Source of the DNA: Spirochaetales bacterium
GTDB lineage: Bacteria; Spirochaetota; Spirochaetia; JABEVK01
Reading direction: 5' to 3'
Assembly: GCA_947478845.1 (NCBI GenBank)
Contig: CANJXC010000013.1
Coordinates: 36,747 to 100,746 of the forward strand
DNA length: 64,000 nt
Part shown: piece by piece, positions 7,219 through 15,993 of the stretch
How the letters are laid out: each line of letters starts with the position of its first letter
Numbering within the stretch: the stretch's first letter is position 1
Notes under the pieces: model-generated
Seen by the model: only the letters and a program-made list of their open reading frames with translations
Told to the model about the DNA's origin: nothing
The model's database searches: none
Program-made: the position numbers and the translations under genes

Positions 7219-8811
7219 ATGGACAAGGTCTTTCTGTTCGACACCACCCTACGCGACGGGATGCAGGGAACCGGCATCAACTACACCCTCAAAGACAAGA
7301 TTGAGATTGCGCGCCGCCTAGACGAAACAGGCTTGGATTACATCGAGGGAGGTTTTCCTCTCGCCAACGATAAAGAAGCCGAGTTCTTCCGAGTGTTGCG
7401 CCGGGAACCCCTAAGCCGAGCTCGCTTGGCTGCTTTTGGATCCACCCGCAAGCCCGGCAACAAGGCCCAAAGCGATGCACACATACAAGCGCTATTGGCT
7501 GCAGAAACTCCGGTAGTTGTCATTGTCGGCAAGGCTTGGCAACTACATGTCGAGACGGTCCTAGCTACTACAGCGCAAGAAAACCTCGCGATGATCGACG
7601 ATTCTATACGTACCCTCAAAAAAGAAGGTCGCGAAGTGATTTTCGACCTCGAGCACTTTTTTGATGGTTGGAAAGTCCATCCTGAATACTCCCGCTCCAT
7701 CCTCAAAACCGCCCACGATGCAGGAGCCGACTGGCTTGTTCCCTGCGATACCAACGGTGGTACTCTGGTTAGTGAGGTGGATTCCGTCTACAAGGCTCTG
7801 GCGGGCACGGGCTGGCACCTAGGCGCCCATTTCCACAACGATCTTGGGGTCGGTGTAGCCAACTCACTTTGCGCCGTCGAAAATGGTGCCCGTCAGGTAC
7901 AGGGAACCATCAATGGCTGGGGCGAACGGTGCGGCAATGCAAATCTGTGCTCCATCGCGCCGAGCTTGAGCCTAAAAATGTCCTTTTCGGTCGGTCTCGA
8001 CCTAGGACGTCTGACCGAACTTTCACGCTACGTCAGTGAAAAGGCCAACATGATTCCGGACCGACGCCAGCCCTTCGTGGGAGAAGCTGCTTTCAGCCAC
8101 AAGGCAGGCCAGCACGCCGATGTAATCCAGAAGGCACAGGACCTTCAAGTACCAGGCTTCACACGGGGCGGAATGATGGAGCACATGGACCCTTCGCTGG
8201 TGGGCAATACCCGGCGAATCCTTCTCTCGGAGCTTGCTGGCAAGTCTACGGTAGCCATGAAACTGGGTAAGTTCGGTACCTACGACAAGAACAGCAAGGA
8301 AGTGTCAGAACTGACCCGCCTGCTGAAGGAAAAGGAAAGCGCCGGCTACGAATACGAGGCCGCCGAGGCCAGTTTCGAATTGTTGGTACTCAAGGTGCTT
8401 GGTAGGTACGAGCGCTTGTTTGAGCTCGACAACTACCATCTGGAAAGCTACAAGACTTGGGACCGCGACAGCCAAACCGTTGGACGCATCTTTCTGACCG
8501 CACAAGGAAAGCGTTCGATGGGGGCTTCGGTTGGAGTCGGCCCCGTGGGTGTTCTCGACAAAGCCTTGCGCAATGCCCTAGAGGCTAGTTTTCCTTTTGT
8601 GAACTCACTGACGCTTACCGACTTCTCCGTCCGTGTGCTGAATGCCGACCAAGAGGCTTCAGACAGCCGAGTACGTGTGTTTATTAGCTGGACAGACGGC
8701 ATCACCACCTGGGATACGGTAGGCGTTCACGAGAACATTATCGAAGCCTCGTGGCAGGCACTGGTGGACAGCTTCGAATACTATTGGTTGGTTATTTTCC
8801 AAGCTCGCTGA
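7219..8811 (+). CDS. cimA: (R)-citramalate synthase
   Basis: Condenses pyruvate and acetyl-CoA to (R)-citramalate, the first step of the threonine-independent route to isoleucine (EC 2.3.3.21). The 530-residue length and LeuA-like layout fit CimA: a TIM-barrel catalytic domain with DTTLRDG (8-14) supplying the metal Asp, GAHFHNDLG with metal-binding His, and NGWGERCGNANL. FSHKAGQHADVI begins the linker, and the roughly 130-residue C-terminal domain is the LeuA-type allosteric dimer domain. The family is split from isopropylmalate synthase by motifs such as QGTGINYTLKDKI and EGGFPLANDKE, which are present. It has its own promoter, and its stop overlaps the convergent phosphofructokinase by 20 bp. 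Confidence 0.93.
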   Translation: MDKVFLFDTTLRDGMQGTGINYTLKDKIEIARRLDETGLDYIEGGFPLANDKEAEFFRVLRREPLSRARLAAFGSTRKPGNKAQSDAHIQALLAAETPVVVIVGKAWQLHVETVLATTAQENLAMIDDSIRTLKKEGREVIFDLEHFFDGWKVHPEYSRSILKTAHDAGADWLVPCDTNGGTLVSEVDSVYKALAGTGWHLGAHFHNDLGVGVANSLCAVENGARQVQGTINGWGERCGNANLCSIAPSLSLKMSFSVGLDLGRLTELSRYVSEKANMIPDRRQPFVGEAAFSHKAGQHADVIQKAQDLQVPGFTRGGMMEHMDPSLVGNTRRILLSELAGKSTVAMKLGKFGTYDKNSKEVSELTRLLKEKESAGYEYEAAEASFELLVLKVLGRYERLFELDNYHLESYKTWDRDSQTVGRIFLTAQGKRSMGASVGVGPVGVLDKALRNALEASFPFVNSLTLTDFSVRVLNADQEASDSRVRVFISWTDGITTWDTVGVHENIIEASWQALVDSFEYYWLVIFQAR

Positions 8812-10126
8812 GCATGGTGACCGGTTGACGAGTAGCTTCGATCACGTCGCGCCACAAGCTGCCTTCAGGGTTAACGTAGTTTCGGTTGTAGGTGGCCATC
8901 TTGATTGGCACATGGACGAACTTGTTGCTCCATAGCGAGACCAGCATCTTGGTGCGCCCGGTCATTGCGGCGTGCACCGCATTGGCTCCCAGGCGAGCAC
9001 AATACAGCGAATCATTGGGTTCGGCTGGCGCCGACCGGATGATGTAACTAGGGTCGATGTAGCGCAGGTTGATTTCCATCTTCTGTGTACGAAAAAACTC
9101 ACTTATTTTGTCTCGGAGAAATACTCCGATATCGCCTAGGCGGCGGTTTCCCGACGCATCCTTCTCTTCTGATCGCGCGAGGTACTTTTGACCTGCCCCC
9201 TCGGCCACAACGATCACGGCGTGCTTGCGCGCCTGCAGCCTTTTTTTCAGGGCCTCCAGGAACCCTGAGGGACCTCCTAAGTCGAAATCGACCTCGGGAA
9301 TAAGCACAAAGTTGACTTCGGTTGAAGCCAGCGCGGTGTGGCTGGCAATGAATCCGGAATCGCGACCCATCACCTTGACCAAGCCAATTCCATGGATGGC
9401 GGAATCGGCCTCAACATGGGCTCCGGTAACAACCTGCACCGCCTTGCTGACGGCCGTCTCGAAACCAAAAGACCTCTGGATAAAACTCAAGTCGTTGTCG
9501 ATGGTCTTGGGAATCCCGACCACAGTGACCTTCAGGTTGCGGCGCTCAATTTCTTCGGCAACAGCAAGGGCACCCCGCTGGGTTCCATCACCTCCGATGG
9601 TGAACAGGATGTTGAGGTTCATTCGCTCAATGGCGTCCACCACAGCCGGAGTGTCGTTTCCACCGCGACTCGAGCCGAGCATGGTGCCACCAATTTTATG
9701 GATATCATCGACGATGTCAGGATTCAGTTCGATTACCGGAAAGTTGTATTCAGGTAGAAAACCTTTAAAACCATATTGAATCCCGGTGATGCGACGCACG
9801 CCATAGCCGTACCAAAGGTTGCGCACGAGCGACCTAATTACATCGTTGAGGCCGGGACACAGGCCCCCGCAAGTGACAATAGCAGCGTGTACATGGTTGG
9901 GGTTGAAGTAAATCTTTGGCCGCGGACCAGCTTTTTCCATCATTGTCCCCTTTCCCTGGGGAAGACTCTCCCGTCCCTTGTGGGCATAGACATCCCAAAT
10001 AATGTACTGGTCGTCCTCAACGTAGTTGCTGTGTTTGAGTCCGGTTGAATCAGCATACTTGAGCGGATTGGGAAGCTTGCATTCTCCCAGAGTGTCAATG
10101 GTGAAATCCAGTTCTTGCTCGGTCAT
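8792..10126 (-). CDS. 6-phosphofructokinase, short spirochaete/plant-like type
   Basis: Second phosphofructokinase in the window (444 residues), resembling the shorter of the two spirochaete paralogues and plant-type ATP enzymes. Signatures: GGLCPGLN (87-94), GGDGTQRG (178-185) and PKTIDND (206-212). Gly in GGDG is the ATP-type residue, while Lys of PKTID is shared with pyrophosphate enzymes, so the phosphoryl donor is ambiguous; I favour ATP. The ATG at 10126 is preceded by a GGAG ribosome binding site within palindromic CTCCGGAG. A predicted promoter lies about 30 bases upstream, back-to-back with that of glgX. The 3' end overlaps cimA by 20 bp. Confidence 0.92.
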   Translation of the reverse strand: MTEQELDFTIDTLGECKLPNPLKYADSTGLKHSNYVEDDQYIIWDVYAHKGRESLPQGKGTMMEKAGPRPKIYFNPNHVHAAIVTCGGLCPGLNDVIRSLVRNLWYGYGVRRITGIQYGFKGFLPEYNFPVIELNPDIVDDIHKIGGTMLGSSRGGNDTPAVVDAIERMNLNILFTIGGDGTQRGALAVAEEIERRNLKVTVVGIPKTIDNDLSFIQRSFGFETAVSKAVQVVTGAHVEADSAIHGIGLVKVMGRDSGFIASHTALASTEVNFVLIPEVDFDLGGPSGFLEALKKRLQARKHAVIVVAEGAGQKYLARSEEKDASGNRRLGDIGVFLRDKISEFFRTQKMEINLRYIDPSYIIRSAPAEPNDSLYCARLGANAVHAAMTGRTKMLVSLWSNKFVHVPIKMATYNRNYVNPEGSLWRDVIEATRQPVTMLSELGK

Positions 10127-10156
10127 GGTGTCTCCGGAGGGTCAATGTTCATCCCC

Positions 10157-10185
10157 ATTGTCTCCCCAACCGTGCTTGCGTGCAA
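10157..10185 (-). promoter_or_regulatory. Predicted promoter of the second phosphofructokinase gene
   Basis: On the minus strand TTGCAC (10185-10180), a 17-bp spacer and GACAAT (10162-10157) precede the ATG at 10126 by 30 bases. Its -35 overlaps that of the divergent glgX promoter. By eye. Confidence 0.45.
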
Positions 10186-10204
10186 GGGTGCGATTGGTGA
10201 TACT
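10176..10204 (+). promoter_or_regulatory. Predicted leaderless promoter of glgX
   Basis: TTGCGT (10176-10181), a 17-bp spacer and GATACT (10199-10204) place the expected start of transcription at about 10211, the A of the preferred ATG. By eye. Confidence 0.45.
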
Positions 10205-10210
10205 CTCAGA

Positions 10211-12313
10211 ATGATTCTGACCGAACCAGGCAGTCCATACGTCCTCGGGGCAACCCTCGGTGAGCGAGGTTGCAATTTTGCCCTTTTTTCTAAAAATGCC
10301 ACTGCCGTAGAACTTCTGCTTTTTTCAGACTCAGACCCTGCAAACCCCACTTATCGCTTTGCTTTCGACAGTGTGGTGAATAAGACCGGCGATATTTGGC
10401 ACCTCTTCGTTCCCGGAGTAGAAGCGCGACAGCTCTACGGTTACGCCCTTGACGGACCCTGGATCCCTCAAGGGCCAGGCCACCGGTTCAACCCTGACAA
10501 GCTCCTTCTCGATCCCTATGGCAAAGCGGTGGTAGGGTACCATGACTGGAACCAAGCCCAAGCCTATTCCTATGACTGGTACGACCCCAGCGGCGACCTT
10601 AGCCTCTCCCGAAGAAATAATTTCGCCACCGCGGCCAAGTCGGCCGTAGTGGCACCCAACAGTTTTGACTGGCAACGAGACAAGCCGCTCGGGATCGCTC
10701 TCAAAGACTCTGTCATCTATGAGGCCCATGTTAGAGGCCTCACCCGTGACCCTTCAGCTGCTGCACAAGCACCAGGGACCTTCCGCGGTTTGCTAGACAA
10801 GATTTCTTACCTCAAAGACCTGGGTATCAACTGCATTGAACTGATGCCGATCCACGAGTTCAATCCCCGCGAAAACACCCGAACCAACCCGGAATCCGGC
10901 GAACCTCTTGTGAACTTTTGGGGCTATTCGACGATGAACTTCTTTAGCCCGGCAGCCTGGTACGCTTCCGATGGGGACGGACGGACCGCTGTAGACGAGT
11001 TCAAGTCCTTGGTGAAGGCGCTCCACGAGTCGGGAATCGAGGTCATCCTTGACGTCGTGTATAACCATACAGCCGAGGGAAACGAATATGGTCCTACCTT
11101 CTGCTTCCGAGGCATAGACAACTCCATCTACTACATGCTCGAAGATGGTCGGCAATACAAGAATTATTCGGGTTGTGGCAACACGCTGAACTGCAACCAC
11201 CCTGTTGTCCGCAGGCTCATTCTCGATAGCCTGCGCTATTGGGTGGTCGACATGCATGTCGACGGCTTCCGTTTCGATCTGGCGGCCATTCTTGGTCGCG
11301 GCGGCGAAGGAGAATGGATTCCCAATTACTCGGTGCTCAACGACATAGCCAAAGACCCAATCTTGAGCCGCAGCAAAATCATCGCCGAAGGTTGGGATGC
11401 CGCGGGCTTGTTCAAGGTCGGAGAGTTTCCGCCAGGCTGGGCCGAATGGAACTCGCATTTCCGAGACGACATGCGGGCTTTGGCTAAGTCCGATCCCGGC
11501 CTTTTGCCTCGCGCCGCCACTCGACTCGCAGGCTCCTCAGACTTGTTCCATTTGGGCAGCCGGCGCCCCTACCACAGCATCAATTTCATCACCGCCCACG
11601 ATGGCTTTACTCTAGCCGATCTGGTGGCCTATGGCGCCAAGCACAACTGGCCTAACGCCGAGAAGAACTTGGACGGTAATTCCCACAACTTCTCCTGGAA
11701 TTGCGGGGTGGAAGGCCCTACTCGCGACTTAGGAGTTCTTGAGGCGCGACGAAAGCATCGTCGCAATTTAATGAGTCTTCTGCTCCTTTCACAAGGCACC
11801 CCCATGCTCCACGGCGGAGACGAGCTTGGCATGAGCAAAATGGGCAACAACAACACCTATTGCCACGATAACCGTCTGAACTGGATCAACTGGGAACTTC
11901 TGGACTCGCAACCGGACTTCCATGCCTTCACCCGCTTTCTCATTCACTTCCGCCATCGCCACCCGGCCCTTCGCCGCGACACCTTTTTCAGGGGAGGCAA
12001 CGACATTGAGTGGCGCGACACCGAAGGGAACTGGCCTGATTGGACCTCTTCGGTTCTCACTCTCGCCGCATTGATTCGAGGCCACCGCAAGGCGACGCTG
12101 GCCCTCAAAGACGACAACGACCTTTTTCTGGCTCTGAACTTCCACTGGGAACCGAGAACCTTTCAGATTCCCCAGGCCAGCGAAGGACGCCGTTGGGTCT
12201 CTGTGATCAATACGGCCCATGATCCTGGGTTTTCTGACCAAACGAACAGCCCGTCTCAGGTCGGTTCCATGTTGCTCGAGGCCCGCACGATTGCTGTTTT
12301 GGTGGAGTCCTAG
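10211..12313 (+). CDS. glgX: Glycogen debranching enzyme GlgX / isoamylase-type GH13
   Basis: Hydrolyses alpha-1,6 branch linkages of glycogen or limit dextrin. From ATG 10211 the protein has 700 residues and starts MILTEPGSPYVLGATLGERG, matching GlgX N-termini. An ATG at 10145 would add 22 non-conserved residues and lie upstream of the predicted promoter. An N-terminal CBM48-like domain precedes the GH13 barrel: DVVYNHTAEG (region I), DGFRFDLAAIL (nucleophile Asp), IIAEGWDAAG (acid/base Glu) and FITAHDGFTLADL (transition-state Asp). LHGGDELGMSKMGNNNTYC is the typical GlgX/TreX segment. It diverges from the second phosphofructokinase, which suggests joint control of glycogen use and glycolysis. 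Confidence 0.94.
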   Translation: MILTEPGSPYVLGATLGERGCNFALFSKNATAVELLLFSDSDPANPTYRFAFDSVVNKTGDIWHLFVPGVEARQLYGYALDGPWIPQGPGHRFNPDKLLLDPYGKAVVGYHDWNQAQAYSYDWYDPSGDLSLSRRNNFATAAKSAVVAPNSFDWQRDKPLGIALKDSVIYEAHVRGLTRDPSAAAQAPGTFRGLLDKISYLKDLGINCIELMPIHEFNPRENTRTNPESGEPLVNFWGYSTMNFFSPAAWYASDGDGRTAVDEFKSLVKALHESGIEVILDVVYNHTAEGNEYGPTFCFRGIDNSIYYMLEDGRQYKNYSGCGNTLNCNHPVVRRLILDSLRYWVVDMHVDGFRFDLAAILGRGGEGEWIPNYSVLNDIAKDPILSRSKIIAEGWDAAGLFKVGEFPPGWAEWNSHFRDDMRALAKSDPGLLPRAATRLAGSSDLFHLGSRRPYHSINFITAHDGFTLADLVAYGAKHNWPNAEKNLDGNSHNFSWNCGVEGPTRDLGVLEARRKHRRNLMSLLLLSQGTPMLHGGDELGMSKMGNNNTYCHDNRLNWINWELLDSQPDFHAFTRFLIHFRHRHPALRRDTFFRGGNDIEWRDTEGNWPDWTSSVLTLAALIRGHRKATLALKDDNDLFLALNFHWEPRTFQIPQASEGRRWVSVINTAHDPGFSDQTNSPSQVGSMLLEARTIAVLVES

Positions 12314-12352
12314 AATGAGGATATCAGGCTGGTGTCCAAACCGAGACAGCGA

Positions 12353-12916
12353 TCACGTCGCAGACCCGAAAAGATCCTGCTGTATCGACAAAATAAGTTC
12401 TACCTCACCTTGGGTGGCTCCGGTAAGACTGGCTATTTCACGGGGCGATTTTCCTTCTAGGCGAAGATCCACCACACGCTGTTTGAGCGGTTTGGGCGGG
12501 GCAGGCTGACTCAAAACTGGCTGGGGCGCGGCGATATCAGAAACTTCCGGCGATGGGGCCAAAGCATCAGGACCAAGTGTTACGGTCGGGGTTTCAACAG
12601 GGGGCTCGGGAAGAGCGCGACGCATCTGCGAATAAACTTCCGAGGCACGGTCCCGACGCTCGAGCTCGCGTTGCAACACGATGGCTCTTTGGTCTGCCTT
12701 GCCCAAGAGTACCTCCATCTCCGCGATGCGGGACTCGAGCACTCCGATGTTCCGTTCGGCCGAGAGATTGAGTTCCCTCACCATGGCGTCAATTTCGGTC
12801 TGCACATTTTTGAGCAAATCAGTCGCGTTGAGTTGCTGCTCTATTCTCCCCCGAAGGTAAACAAACAACAGAAACTGAACCAGCGTAGACAGCAAAAGAG
12901 TGATAAGGAGATCCAT
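12353..12916 (-). CDS. Membrane-anchored coiled-coil protein with HTH-like C-terminus
   Basis: The 187-residue protein starts with one membrane segment (LLITLLLSTLVQFLLFVYL). A helical, Glu/Arg-rich region (about 25-100) likely forms a coiled coil, followed by a Pro/Ala-rich linker and a C-terminal segment (VVDLRLEGKSPREIASLTGAT, positions about 149-169) that looks like a short helix-turn-helix. The arrangement resembles DUF6115-type proteins of unknown function, often found beside flagellar genes. It is the last gene of the large minus-strand block, 2 bp after the preceding gene. A role in motility is inferred from position only. Confidence 0.7.
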   Translation of the reverse strand: MDLLITLLLSTLVQFLLFVYLRGRIEQQLNATDLLKNVQTEIDAMVRELNLSAERNIGVLESRIAEMEVLLGKADQRAIVLQRELERRDRASEVYSQMRRALPEPPVETPTVTLGPDALAPSPEVSDIAAPQPVLSQPAPPKPLKQRVVDLRLEGKSPREIASLTGATQGEVELILSIQQDLFGSAT

Positions 12917-12918
12917 GG

Positions 12919-13254
12919 CTATCCTGTCAGGTCGATGTGCTTCCCAAGGCGCGGGTCTTTAAAGCCTTCAGCTGGCTCTTCTTCGTTGTCAGTTTCAGGT
13001 TTCTCCCCTTGCAGAAGCTGACGCTTACCACCATTGCCACGGGCATCGGCTTTGACCTTGTTTCGGTTTCCGTCGGTTGTTTGGGCACCCGTCTCCGCTT
13101 TGTTCACCGAATGGCGCATCAGCTCGTCTTCCTTGGAAAGCTTTTGAGCCTCAGCGAGTTGCTGGTTATGCACGTTGTCGCGGTTTTGGGCCTGTTCCTT
13201 GCCAACCTTTTCGAGGTTCATATACATGGTTTGGAGGTCGAGCGGACGAATCAT
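12919..13254 (-). CDS. Small charged protein at the end of the flagellar block
   Basis: 111 residues, mostly polar and probably disordered, rich in Gln, Asn, Lys and Glu. The N-terminus (MIRPLDLQTMYMNLEKVGKEQ) is helix-like, and the C-terminus ends in FKDPRLGKHIDLTG, a compact block that may be the conserved part. Its ATG overlaps the stop of the DUF342 gene by 4 bp, so it is probably translated with it. I do not recognise a named family; a flagellar or motility link is inferred from context. Confidence 0.65.
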   Translation of the reverse strand: MIRPLDLQTMYMNLEKVGKEQAQNRDNVHNQQLAEAQKLSKEDELMRHSVNKAETGAQTTDGNRNKVKADARGNGGKRQLLQGEKPETDNEEEPAEGFKDPRLGKHIDLTG

Positions 13255-15191
13255 TGCAGGAACTCCTCTTCTTCAATTTCCTCATATTTTACGGTACGGA
13301 TGAGGTTTCCATCCCTTACAAAGGTCACAGAATTGTATTCTCGGATGATTTCGAGGGAAACATCTCGAATGATCATCCGTGCCCCGGGATAAACCAGCCC
13401 CGAGCAAGAAATCTTTCCAGACGTCGTCAAATCTTCAACCTCCTGACGTCGCCTCTCCAATTGGGCCGTGATTTTGGCCAGCTGCACCTTCATTTGGCCA
13501 GCTTTTGCCACAAGGTCCTTTTTCATGGCAGCTTTGTCGGGTGGGAGGATCTTCATCACGCGCTCTTGCTTGATCAGTGACTGAAGATTGAGGTTGACCT
13601 GGGTGAAGATCTTACTCACAGCCTCGGTTTGCTCGTTGAGCTTTTCCATCTCGGCCTTGACGGCTGGGTCGATTCCGACTTCCAAAACCGTTTCACCTGA
13701 ACCAATAGCCCCGAAACTGCTGGCATTGATTTCCTCGGTCGCACGAAGATAACCTCCAACAACCTTAGCCCGTTTGCCCTTACAGAGGATTTTTTGGCCG
13801 GCAATGACGCGGGAATGCAGGATACCATCCGATACAAGCACAAAGCCGCCAGCTTCGGCCGTGGCGTTTTGGATGAACTTGGAAAAAATGTTCTGGCCGG
13901 CCTGAACCTTGCCTTCTCCGCCACCGTTGATGCCCTGATGAACTACGATATCGGCGTGGGTCTCTAGAATGGCTTTACCAACGTTTCCCATCACTTCGAT
14001 GTTGCCTACGGCCTTCACAGTAAACCCATCGGCAACACTCCCTCTGACGATAATGCTACCCAAAAAGTTGATATTCCCAACTGAGGTGTCCACATCTCCC
14101 GGGATAATCATCACCGTCTCTACCGTGATTTTTCCCTGCAGGATCATCACCTGACCGTCGGCAGTACTGATAACCCGCAAGCCGTCTTTTGATAAAGTCA
14201 CGTTGTTGCCCAGATCAAAGTTATAATCTCGGCCATCTTTGGCGGGAAGAACGCGACCGGTCACAGTCTTTCCTGGGACCCCCTTTTGAGCAGGGTCTTT
14301 CTTGGCCAATTCCTCACCTTTGAGGACATTTCGAATCGCGTTGAGTTCTTTGAAGTCAACTCTTCCTTCAATCTCCTTGGGACGAATCTTCACTTGAGTA
14401 TCAAAGAAGTACGAGATTTTGGCGTCGTTCCCATTCACGGGACGCAGGCCCTGTGCCAACGTAATTTTTTGGTTGTAAACCGGCATGTCAACCAGGTTCG
14501 AAGCTTCCTTTTCCAGCAACCCGAACACGACGCCCTGATACTTGAGGTTTGCCTGGAGCTCATCCACAGACAGTTCCGCGCCGCCTTTGCCCTTAGGCGG
14601 AGTCAACGAGACGACGGCCGACATTTCCGAGTCGATCAGGTCGATCTGAATTACCGTATCGTTGTTTGGATCATGATCGTACTCAGCCACTTTTCCGTAG
14701 GTTCCGGTCTGCAGCTTAACAGCACCTCTGACAACTTGCCGGTTAAGGTCTTTCGCGCCATGCATATGGAGCTCAGTCAACGCCATTTCCTCTGTGACCG
14801 GCGCGCCTTCACCGATCGGTGCAGTGACCTTCAGAAAAACACCATCGGGCCAAAGCCGGACGAAAACCCGGCCAGGCTCTTCTTGTAAGGTGATTTCTGA
14901 CGCGCCATCCAGATCGGGAAGAAAGTTCTCTTGCTCACCGACTTTGGCCTTAACTTTTCCGGCTCCCTCGTAGGCGAGAATTGTCCAAGGCTTTCGGCCC
15001 ATACCAAGCACGCCCGGCGAACCTTTTTGAATTATGTCAAACTCTACCCGTTTGACGGGAATTGCCAGTTCCAGCGCAGCCGAGGCTAGGGCCTCGCCTA
15101 GTGAAGTGCCTGTTACCGAAACCGAACGGATGTTACGGTCTTCTTCGGCTTTCTGGCGCATGAAATCCTTCAACTGTTCGAGGGTAACCAC
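13251..15191 (-). CDS. Jag_N-DUF342 (FapA-like) polymer-binding-type protein
   Basis: Two parts are visible. The first 70 residues (TLEQLKDFMRQKAEED, then KGSPGVLGMGRKPW) match the Jag_N domain of RNA-binding Jag/EloR proteins. The rest is a DUF342/FapA region: IRPKEIEGRVDF, KKDPAQKGVPGKTVTGRVLP, then Gly-rich beta-helix repeats (NINFLGSIIVRGSVADGF and similar) and a C-terminal coiled coil (about 540-600). I choose GTG 15191 because GAGG lies 5 bases upstream and it avoids overlap with the sigma-factor gene; ATG 15221 lacks a ribosome binding site. FapA-like proteins are often near chemotaxis and flagellar genes, but their biochemical role is not settled. Confidence 0.88.
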   Translation of the reverse strand: MVTLEQLKDFMRQKAEEDRNIRSVSVTGTSLGEALASAALELAIPVKRVEFDIIQKGSPGVLGMGRKPWTILAYEGAGKVKAKVGEQENFLPDLDGASEITLQEEPGRVFVRLWPDGVFLKVTAPIGEGAPVTEEMALTELHMHGAKDLNRQVVRGAVKLQTGTYGKVAEYDHDPNNDTVIQIDLIDSEMSAVVSLTPPKGKGGAELSVDELQANLKYQGVVFGLLEKEASNLVDMPVYNQKITLAQGLRPVNGNDAKISYFFDTQVKIRPKEIEGRVDFKELNAIRNVLKGEELAKKDPAQKGVPGKTVTGRVLPAKDGRDYNFDLGNNVTLSKDGLRVISTADGQVMILQGKITVETVMIIPGDVDTSVGNINFLGSIIVRGSVADGFTVKAVGNIEVMGNVGKAILETHADIVVHQGINGGGEGKVQAGQNIFSKFIQNATAEAGGFVLVSDGILHSRVIAGQKILCKGKRAKVVGGYLRATEEINASSFGAIGSGETVLEVGIDPAVKAEMEKLNEQTEAVSKIFTQVNLNLQSLIKQERVMKILPPDKAAMKKDLVAKAGQMKVQLAKITAQLERRRQEVEDLTTSGKISCSGLVYPGARMIIRDVSLEIIREYNSVTFVRDGNLIRTVKYEEIEEEEFLQ

Positions 15192-15198
15192 ACTAACC

Positions 15199-15993
15199 TC
15201 AGAAGATGCCCTTACGGGCATTCATCAGACGGGCACGAAGGCGGGCAATCGCCTTGGTGTGAAGCTGCGACACGCGCGACTCGGTAACTTCCAGAACTTT
15301 GCCGATTTCCTTAAGGGTCAGATCCTCGTAATAGTACAAGACCAGAACTTTCTTTTCTTTGTCCGGGAGTTCGGACAATGCCTCGATGATGACCTTTTTG
15401 ATTGCATCTCGTTCCACCAGATTGTCTGGGTTCATCGCTTGGGGTGATTCAATGCTCTCGACAATGCTCACCTTGTCGTTTTCATCACCGGTGTACCAGA
15501 CATCATTGAGCGACAGTACCGAGGTGCCGCTGATCTTCAGCATGGTGTCGTTGAAGTCATCCTCGCTCATTCCCATCTCACCGGCTATTTCTTTGTCGCT
15601 AACCTGCCTTCCTAACTTGCTTTCCAAGTGCACAATCGCTTCCTCGACCTCGCGTGACTTTTGCCTCACCGACCTTGGCACCCAGTCAATGGCACGCAGT
15701 TCGTCAAAAATGGCGCCCCGGATGCGAGTTACCGCGTAGGTTTTGAACTTGACGTGTTTGGCCGGATCGAACTTGTCGATCGCGTCGATGAGCCCAAAAA
15801 CACCAAAGCCAACCAAGTCATCGTAATCCACACTTTGCGGAAGCCCCATCGCCACTTTGCCCGCCACATACCGAACCAGAGGAGCGTACTGTTTGATGAA
15901 GTTCTCCCGGATTTTGGGACTCCGCGATTTTTTGTACTCCATCCAGAGGTCGAGTTCCGACTTTTCGTCCACCACATTATCTGCCATGCTCAT
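15199..15993 (-). CDS. fliA: Flagellar sigma factor, FliA/WhiG family
   Basis: Sigma-28-type factor that directs RNA polymerase to late motility genes. The 264-residue protein shows region 2 (ENFIKQYAPLVRYVAGK, then DYDDLVGFGVFGLIDAIDKFDP and FKTYAVTRIRGAIFDELR), region 3 (WVPRSVRQKSREVEEAI) and region 4 (LPDKEKKVLVLYYYEDLTLKE and an HTH with ESRVSQLHTKAIARLR). ATG 15993 overlaps the upstream stop as ATGA; a second ATG at 15987 has a better spaced GAGGA and may be used. It is followed by the DUF342 gene. A promoter-like site two genes upstream (16626-16655) could let this segment be expressed apart from the main operon. Confidence 0.95.
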   Translation of the reverse strand: MSMADNVVDEKSELDLWMEYKKSRSPKIRENFIKQYAPLVRYVAGKVAMGLPQSVDYDDLVGFGVFGLIDAIDKFDPAKHVKFKTYAVTRIRGAIFDELRAIDWVPRSVRQKSREVEEAIVHLESKLGRQVSDKEIAGEMGMSEDDFNDTMLKISGTSVLSLNDVWYTGDENDKVSIVESIESPQAMNPDNLVERDAIKKVIIEALSELPDKEKKVLVLYYYEDLTLKEIGKVLEVTESRVSQLHTKAIARLRARLMNARKGIF

